64,000 nt of DNA from Spirosoma arboris. GTDB taxonomy: Bacteria; Bacteroidota; Bacteroidia; Cytophagales; Spirosomataceae. The notes beneath the pieces were generated by a model. That model was not told the origin of the DNA, made no database searches, and saw only the letters and a list, made by a program, of their open reading frames with translations. The position numbers and the translations under genes were made by a program. Where the stretch lies: contig NZ_WPIN01000022.1 in NCBI RefSeq assembly GCF_009754945.1, forward strand, positions 90,681 to 154,680. Direction: 5' to 3'. Below, one piece after another: positions 59,404 to 64,000 of this stretch; the first letter of the stretch is position 1, and each line of letters starts with the position of its first letter.

Positions 59404-60453
59404 ATGCCAGTCCTTATTAAGCCAACCCGTTTATTTTCTGACACTTTACTACAGCACTATCGCCAACAGGGAAACCCACCTGCCGATGCCGTTATTGCGG
59501 CTGTGGTGGACGCAAACGGTCCTGCGGGTTTACGGTCTCTGATGCAGTGGCTAGCCGATACCGCAGACTTTTCGACAAAAGAGCAGCACCGTACTGTCCA
59601 GACTTTTTTTATAGATCACGCCAACCTTCCTGCCTGGGCGAATCCAGATACGATGCAGCGGGGTATGGAATTTTTCCAGAAACATGCCCAGCAGATTGGC
59701 CTTGTGCTAGGCTTCTTTTCACTCCCTTACTCCTATCTTGGCGCGAATGGCGCTCAGGTGTTGTGGTTAACGGAACGTATCAAAAACGATACCGCCCGCC
59801 GATTACAGGAAACTGGCGAGTGGGTAGTCGCCGTCAATAATCCGAAAGAGTGGAAATCAGGGAGAGCCATTGCCCGAATTCTAAAAATTCGTCTGATTCA
59901 TGCCGGAGCCCGTTGGTTTTCGTTGCACTCGGGCCGGTGGACTATGGATTGGGGATATCCTGTCAATCAGGAAGATATGGCTGGAACAAATATTGCCTTT
60001 TCCTATGTAGTGCTCCTTGGACTTCGCAAATTGGCTGGACGATCGATGTTACGAGCTGCAAGTGAACAGGAAGAAGAGGATTACCTGCATCACATCAGTG
60101 TGGTTAACTCATTAAATGGTGTAGTTGATGCGTTGCTACCGCAAAACCTTCGGGAAGCCTACCTGCTCCATCAGGCTATCACCCGACGACAATTTGCTCC
60201 TTCCGAAGCAGGTGTAGGTCTTACTCGTTCACTGCTAAACGCTATAGCCGAACAACTCGCCCAACATTTCCAGAATAATACTTTCGGGCGAGTTTCTTCC
60301 AATCCAGACAGCATTCGGAACCTCGCAGCCGGTGAAATGCGTTTCTTCCTGGGCGATGCTTATGCCGACTACCTTGGTATTCCAACAGTGCCGGTCGAAA
60401 AGCGTCTGATTGGGCTCCTAAATCAGTTGCCCGTTTTCCCGAAAAAGGTTTAA
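59404..60453 (+). CDS. MpaB/Lcp-like heme oxygenase family protein
   Basis: A 349-residue protein of the DUF2236/MpaB family, which includes latex-clearing protein and fungal MpaB. Conserved parts include GVVDALLP, NIAFSYVVLLGLRKL and DWGYPVNQEDMAG. These proteins bind heme b and cut carbon chains with oxygen; the substrate is unknown. No export signal is visible. The ATG at 59404 (MPVLIKPTRLFSD) fits the family. The leader is structured. Confidence 0.75.
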   Translation: MPVLIKPTRLFSDTLLQHYRQQGNPPADAVIAAVVDANGPAGLRSLMQWLADTADFSTKEQHRTVQTFFIDHANLPAWANPDTMQRGMEFFQKHAQQIGLVLGFFSLPYSYLGANGAQVLWLTERIKNDTARRLQETGEWVVAVNNPKEWKSGRAIARILKIRLIHAGARWFSLHSGRWTMDWGYPVNQEDMAGTNIAFSYVVLLGLRKLAGRSMLRAASEQEEEDYLHHISVVNSLNGVVDALLPQNLREAYLLHQAITRRQFAPSEAGVGLTRSLLNAIAEQLAQHFQNNTFGRVSSNPDSIRNLAAGEMRFFLGDAYADYLGIPTVPVEKRLIGLLNQLPVFPKKV

Positions 60454-60508
60454 GGTTTTTAGTATTCGACATACAGAAGCCCCAAACTACAAACAACAAA
60501 CGACAGAC

Positions 60509-61900
60509 TTGTTTCAATTAGACCCCATTGCAGCCCTTGCCACCGCTCCCGGCATTGGCGCTATTGCTGTTATCCGTGTATCGGGCGAAGGCGCCATTGA
60601 GATCACAAACCGCATGTTCCGAGGAAAAGATCTGACGCAACAGGCCAGCCATACTGCCCATTTTGGCACGCTTCGAAACCAGCCGGACGCGTCGGGAAAC
60701 GCCAGTATTATTGACGAAGTGCTGGTAACGGTTTTCCGGGCTCCAAAATCTTTTACGAAAGAAGATGTGGTTGAGATTTCGTGTCACGGTTCAGAGTTTA
60801 TCATTCAGCAAATTCTGCGTAGGCTCATGCAGGAAGGCGCTCGACTGGCAAAACCGGGAGAGTTTACTCAACGCGCTTTTCTGAACGGTCAGTTCGATCT
60901 GGTACAGGCCGAAGCGGTGGCCGACCTCATTGCGTCGGATTCCGATGCCAGCCATCGGGCCGCGCTGAACCAGCTACGTGGGGGCTTCTCGAAACAGTTG
61001 AAAGAACTTCGGCAACAACTCATTGATTTTGTAGCCTTGGTTGAACTGGAACTGGACTTTGGCGAAGAAGATGTGGAGTTTGCTCACCGCGACCGACTCC
61101 GACAATTAATGCTCGATATTCGGCGGGTATTGCATCCACTAATTGACTCCTTCTCAACCGGAAACGCGATAAAAAATGGTGTTCCAACGGTTATCGTCGG
61201 TAAGCCCAATGCGGGCAAATCGACGTTGCTAAATGCGCTGTTAAACGAAGAAAAAGCCATCGTTTCCGACATTCCTGGTACCACTCGTGATGTCATTGAA
61301 GATGAATTATTCATTGACGGCATTCGCTTTCGACTGATCGACACAGCCGGTTTGCGACAGGCCACTGACCGAATTGAAGCGATCGGTATTGAGCGTACGC
61401 AGCAGAAAATGCGCGATGCCGCTCTCGTTGTCTATCTCTTCGACGGCAAGAACATTGCTCCTGATGAACTGCAAGCAGCTGTTGCTGAAGTGCACGAATC
61501 GGGTAAGCCTTACCTACTTGTTGGCAATAAGCTGGATGCCATTGACGACGAGAAACGTCAATCATTAGAACAAATAGTAGGTGAATCGATTGTCTGGATT
61601 TCAGCGGCTAAACACATCCACGTAGAAAAGCTAAAATCTGCCCTTTCGGCCCGTGTGCGTACCGATGCCGCCGTACAGACAGGCAGCGCCGTCGTAACCA
61701 ACGCCCGTCACTACGAGCACCTCACTGCCACCGACGATGCCCTCGCCCGTGCCATCTCGGGGCTTGATTCGAACGTAACGCCCGACTGGTTAGCGATGGA
61801 TTTACGCGTTGCTTTACAGCATTTGGGCGAAATTACCGGTGAGATTACAACCGATGATTTACTTGAGTCGATATTCAGCAAGTTCTGTATCGGAAAGTAA
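60509..61900 (+). CDS. mnmE: tRNA modification GTPase MnmE
   Basis: A 463-residue GTPase that, with MnmG, adds the carboxymethylaminomethyl group to wobble uridine 34 of certain tRNAs. The tetrahydrofolate-binding N-domain (TAPGIGAIAVIRVSGEGA) is followed by the inserted G domain: GKPNAGKST (231-239), DIPGTTRD (254-261), DTAGLR (278-283) and GNKLD. The C-terminus FCIGK gives the essential cysteine. The start appears to be TTG at 60509; no in-frame ATG lies just upstream. An integrase module begins shortly after the stop. Confidence 0.95.
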   Translation: MFQLDPIAALATAPGIGAIAVIRVSGEGAIEITNRMFRGKDLTQQASHTAHFGTLRNQPDASGNASIIDEVLVTVFRAPKSFTKEDVVEISCHGSEFIIQQILRRLMQEGARLAKPGEFTQRAFLNGQFDLVQAEAVADLIASDSDASHRAALNQLRGGFSKQLKELRQQLIDFVALVELELDFGEEDVEFAHRDRLRQLMLDIRRVLHPLIDSFSTGNAIKNGVPTVIVGKPNAGKSTLLNALLNEEKAIVSDIPGTTRDVIEDELFIDGIRFRLIDTAGLRQATDRIEAIGIERTQQKMRDAALVVYLFDGKNIAPDELQAAVAEVHESGKPYLLVGNKLDAIDDEKRQSLEQIVGESIVWISAAKHIHVEKLKSALSARVRTDAAVQTGSAVVTNARHYEHLTATDDALARAISGLDSNVTPDWLAMDLRVALQHLGEITGEITTDDLLESIFSKFCIGK

Positions 61901-61933
61901 CTGTGCTGAACAAATCAATTACAATACACTACT

Positions 61934-61976
61934 AAAGCATGTATAAAGTCCTGAAAATGGGCTTTATACATGCTTT
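61934..61976. terminator. Terminator after mnmE
   Basis: An 18-bp stem (one G-U pair) at 61934-61951 and 61959-61976, 33 bases after the mnmE stop. Confidence 0.7.
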
Positions 61977-62049
61977 ACACTATCAGTTCACCAAGTGATA
62001 GTAATTGTTTGTTGAGTAATTACTTGTACCTTTATTGTATCTGGCAAGC

Positions 62050-62068
62050 GGGCTTTTAGAAAAAGCCC
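62050..62068. terminator. Second terminator-like hairpin
   Basis: GGGCTTTT / AAAAGCCC stem with a 3-base loop, then ATTTTTT. It lies between mnmE and the excisionase-like gene. Confidence 0.65.
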
Positions 62069-62106
62069 ATTTTTTGGCGAGATAATGGCACAAACTGACA
62101 CACTAA

Positions 62107-62119
62107 GACATAGTATGTC
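62107..62119. promoter_or_regulatory. Small palindrome upstream of the excisionase-like gene
   Basis: GACATAGTATGTC is symmetric about its central base and lies 23 bases before the ATG. It may be an operator or recombination-protein site. Confidence 0.35.
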
Positions 62120-62142
62120 ATTCCCTTGACACAGCATAGCAC

Positions 62143-62703
62143 ATGAGTTCTAACATTCGAATCATTCGTATCTGCCAACAATGCGGTAACGAGTTTGAAG
62201 CTCGTAAAACAACGTCCAAAACGTGTAGCGATGCATGCGCGAAAAAGGCATATAAGGCGCGTCAGCGGTCGGGTAAAGTTGAGGTAAGCGATCAGCAGAC
62301 ATTGCAGATAAAAATCAAGCCTATTGAGGATATAAAGGCTCAAGAGTTTCTAACTGTTGACGAATCGGCAAAGCTCATTCGGATTAGTCGTCGTAGTCTG
62401 TATCGACTCAACGAGCGAGGGGAATTACCTTTTGTCAAACTCAACCGCCGTACAGTTATCCGTCGCTCTGACATAGACCGACTCTTTGACCGACCAGCCG
62501 AACTCTTGGAAAAGAGCCGACCCATTCCGGTCCCACTCGTTGACTGCTATACCATGAAGGAAATACGAGAGAAGTACAGTATTTCCGAAAAAGCTCTATA
62601 CGACCTGATACAACGGCATGAGGTTCCGAAGCAATATAGCGGTATCTATGCCTACGTTCCTAAGTCACGAATTGATCAGTTACTTGCTCCTACCCTGCCA
62701 TGA
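62143..62703 (+). CDS. Excisionase-like protein with zinc ribbon and two helix-turn-helix domains
   Basis: A 186-residue protein. Residues 11-32 form a small zinc site (CQQC and CSDAC: C11, C14, C28, C32). Two MerR/HTH_17-type DNA-binding segments follow: LTVDESAKLIRISRRSLYRL (about 69-88) and YTMKEIREKYSISEKALYDL (about 130-150). The first is of the excisionase type (TVDESAxLxxISxxTVYR). It ends 4 bases into the integrase gene (ATGA overlap), so it is the integrase's regulator or directionality factor in a mobile element. Confidence 0.8.
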   Translation: MSSNIRIIRICQQCGNEFEARKTTSKTCSDACAKKAYKARQRSGKVEVSDQQTLQIKIKPIEDIKAQEFLTVDESAKLIRISRRSLYRLNERGELPFVKLNRRTVIRRSDIDRLFDRPAELLEKSRPIPVPLVDCYTMKEIREKYSISEKALYDLIQRHEVPKQYSGIYAYVPKSRIDQLLAPTLP

Positions 62704-63818
62704 TTAAAGTCAAACTTCGCAAAAAGCCAATTACAGGCGGGCGTACTAGCCTCTATCTTGACTACTATCCGGCTATTCCCCATCCTGATACGGGTAAACC
62801 TACCCGGCGCGAGTTTCTAGGGCTGTACCTATTTAACAGGCCCAAAACGCCTGCTGACAAGGAGCAAAATAATGAAACAGTAGCATTGGCAGAAACCATA
62901 CGCGCTCAGCGACAGATTGAAGTTCAAAGTGGAGCCTATGGTTTTCTATCCAAGAAGACACAGAATACTTGCTTTGTCGCTTACTGTGAGCAACTAGCGG
63001 CTAGCCGAACCGGAAGTAATAAAGACGGTTGGGATAGCGCCCTACACTATTTGAAAGATTTTACAGGTGGTTCGCTCAAACTGTCCGAATTAACGCTAAA
63101 GAAATGTCGGGATTTTCGGGCGTATATGATGCAAGCAAAGAGCCAGCGAAACGATGAACTGTTAGCGGTGAACTCCACCGTCAGTTACTTCAACAAATTC
63201 AAAGCTGCGCTGAAGCAGGCGTATAAAGACGGGATAATAAGTACTGACCTTGACGCAAAAATAGAGGGTATAAAGCCGGAAGAAACTCGGCGGGAGTATC
63301 TGACTTTAGCCGAATTACAATTACTTGTCGAGACAGATTTACACATTCTTCCTGTACTCAAACAAGCAGCTTTATTTTCGGCTTTGACAGGTTTACGTTA
63401 CTCTGATATTGAAGCCCTGACATGGAAACAAATACGCTACGATGCTGACAACGGATATACAATTAATTTTCGGCAGGAGAAAACAGACGGTGTAGAATAT
63501 ATGCCTATTTCCAATCAAGCGGTTTCGTTGTTGGGTGAACGATTAGGAGATAGTCAGCCCGTATTACCCGGTCTAATGTATTCTGCTCATTGGAACAAGA
63601 TTTTAAAGCAGTGGGTGAAAGCTGCTGGGATTACAAAAAATGTCACTTTTCATAGTTTTAGGCATACATACGCAACTTTACAACTATCTCTTGGAACCGA
63701 CATTTACACGGTATCGAAGATGCTGGGTCATCGTGAGCTAAAGACAACGCAGATTTACGCCAAGATTATTGACCAATCCAAGCGGGATGCCGCAGATAAG
63801 ATTAAGCTAACGTTTTAG
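62700..63818 (+). CDS. Tyrosine site-specific integrase
   Basis: A 372-residue tyrosine recombinase. The N-terminal arm-type DNA-binding domain and SAM-like domain are of the Bacteroidota mobile-element type. The catalytic residues are R233 (TGLRYSDIE), K261, H318 and R321 (HSFRHT), H344 (LGHRELKTT) and Y353 (IYAKI), all in place. It overlaps the excisionase-like gene by 4 bases. It would integrate and excise the element that extends beyond the right edge. Confidence 0.95.
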   Translation: MIKVKLRKKPITGGRTSLYLDYYPAIPHPDTGKPTRREFLGLYLFNRPKTPADKEQNNETVALAETIRAQRQIEVQSGAYGFLSKKTQNTCFVAYCEQLAASRTGSNKDGWDSALHYLKDFTGGSLKLSELTLKKCRDFRAYMMQAKSQRNDELLAVNSTVSYFNKFKAALKQAYKDGIISTDLDAKIEGIKPEETRREYLTLAELQLLVETDLHILPVLKQAALFSALTGLRYSDIEALTWKQIRYDADNGYTINFRQEKTDGVEYMPISNQAVSLLGERLGDSQPVLPGLMYSAHWNKILKQWVKAAGITKNVTFHSFRHTYATLQLSLGTDIYTVSKMLGHRELKTTQIYAKIIDQSKRDAADKIKLTF

Positions 63819-63835
63819 CCTAAATAAAAATAGCA

Positions 63836-64000
63836 ATGCAGCAAGAGCCAGTAAAGGACAAAACCTATCATCTTCCATTCAGTTTTCCTGCTCCATGAAT
63901 CATATCAAATTATGACCCTTTATCGCATGAAGATTATGCCAAGCTAGGCTATGGTCCTTCGTATCAACTTAATATAAATGGTGTTGAATGTACTATTTAT
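63836..64000 (+). other. Possible broken or partial gene at the right edge
   Basis: A 20-codon frame from ATG at 63836 (MQQEPVKDKTYHLPF) ends in TGA at 63896. The same frame stays open after that to the window edge with protein-like composition (DPLSHEDYAKLGYGPSYQ). It may be a gene with an in-frame stop, or the second part may be a separate gene without a visible start. Too short to assign. Confidence 0.25.

Noticed and set aside
59252..59542. 96-codon plus-strand frame before the MpaB-like gene
   Set aside because: It runs through the nested leader dyads and overlaps the oxygenase gene in another frame; a relic coding stretch near 59190-59270 cannot be excluded but is unsupported.

Overview
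The window reads as chromosome of a Bacteroidota species of the Cytophagales, most like Spirosoma or a near relative. The signs are GWxTD, DUF4199 and AsmA-like proteins, LytTR and GlxA/AraC regulators, several promoters of the TAnnTTTG type, few Shine-Dalgarno sequences, and many secreted peptidases and hydrolases. The genus is an inference; the phylum is well supported. No rRNA, tRNA, complete insertion sequence or CRISPR array was recognised.

Layout. 1-8.0 kb: a metallo-beta-lactamase-like gene cut by the edge, a CocE-type hydrolase, a membrane-anchored LuxR-type regulator, a DUF4199 protein, a large AsmA-like envelope protein and a secreted carbohydrate-binding-like protein. 8.0-8.8 kb: an AT-rich gap with possible gene relics. 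8.8-15.8 kb: a propeller-amidohydrolase fusion, a two-subunit molybdenum hydroxylase (Fe-S plus Mo subunit) and a serine hydrolase. 16-21.4 kb: two sigma factors. One is a textbook ECF41 factor beside a two-gene membrane protein/NAD(P)-binding operon whose upstream region carries an ECF41-type promoter. 21.6-25.9 kb: a GWxTD lipoprotein, RlmB, an HD phosphohydrolase and a nucleoside hydrolase. 25.8-27.0 kb: small, partly broken genes resembling a toxin-antitoxin neighbourhood. 27.1-32.2 kb: a TPR histidine kinase with a LytTR regulator, a GlxA regulator and a tandem pair of DHFR-like reductases. 32.3-41.5 kb: a DoxX-like membrane protein, an M14 and an S9 peptidase, a ferredoxin/reductase pair and a TolB-like propeller protein.

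41.5-44.3 kb is the most unusual stretch: a two-gene operon of a 117-residue protein and a 681-residue protein with an internal TIR-like domain. Its AT-rich leader holds three mini-hairpins with the same eight-base loop and different, fully paired stems, plus a fourth hairpin. It is a candidate immune-type system of a kind I do not recognise. 44.3-48.2 kb: AraC regulator with SDR, NTF2-like, lipoprotein and SRPBCC genes. 48.2-57.1 kb: an M14 peptidase with calcium-loop insertions, a beta-helix protein paired with a diheme cytochrome, a Tat-exported GH13 enzyme and a second serine hydrolase. 57.2-61.9 kb: GNAT, CheY-like, PhnP-like MBL, MpaB-like oxygenase and MnmE. From about 61.9 kb to the right edge an excisionase-like protein and a tyrosine integrase mark the start of an integrated element next to mnmE.

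Long inverted repeats are a second theme. About a dozen dyads of 11-35 bp per arm sit in gene gaps, mostly just past stop codons. Several belong to families with two or three copies in the window.
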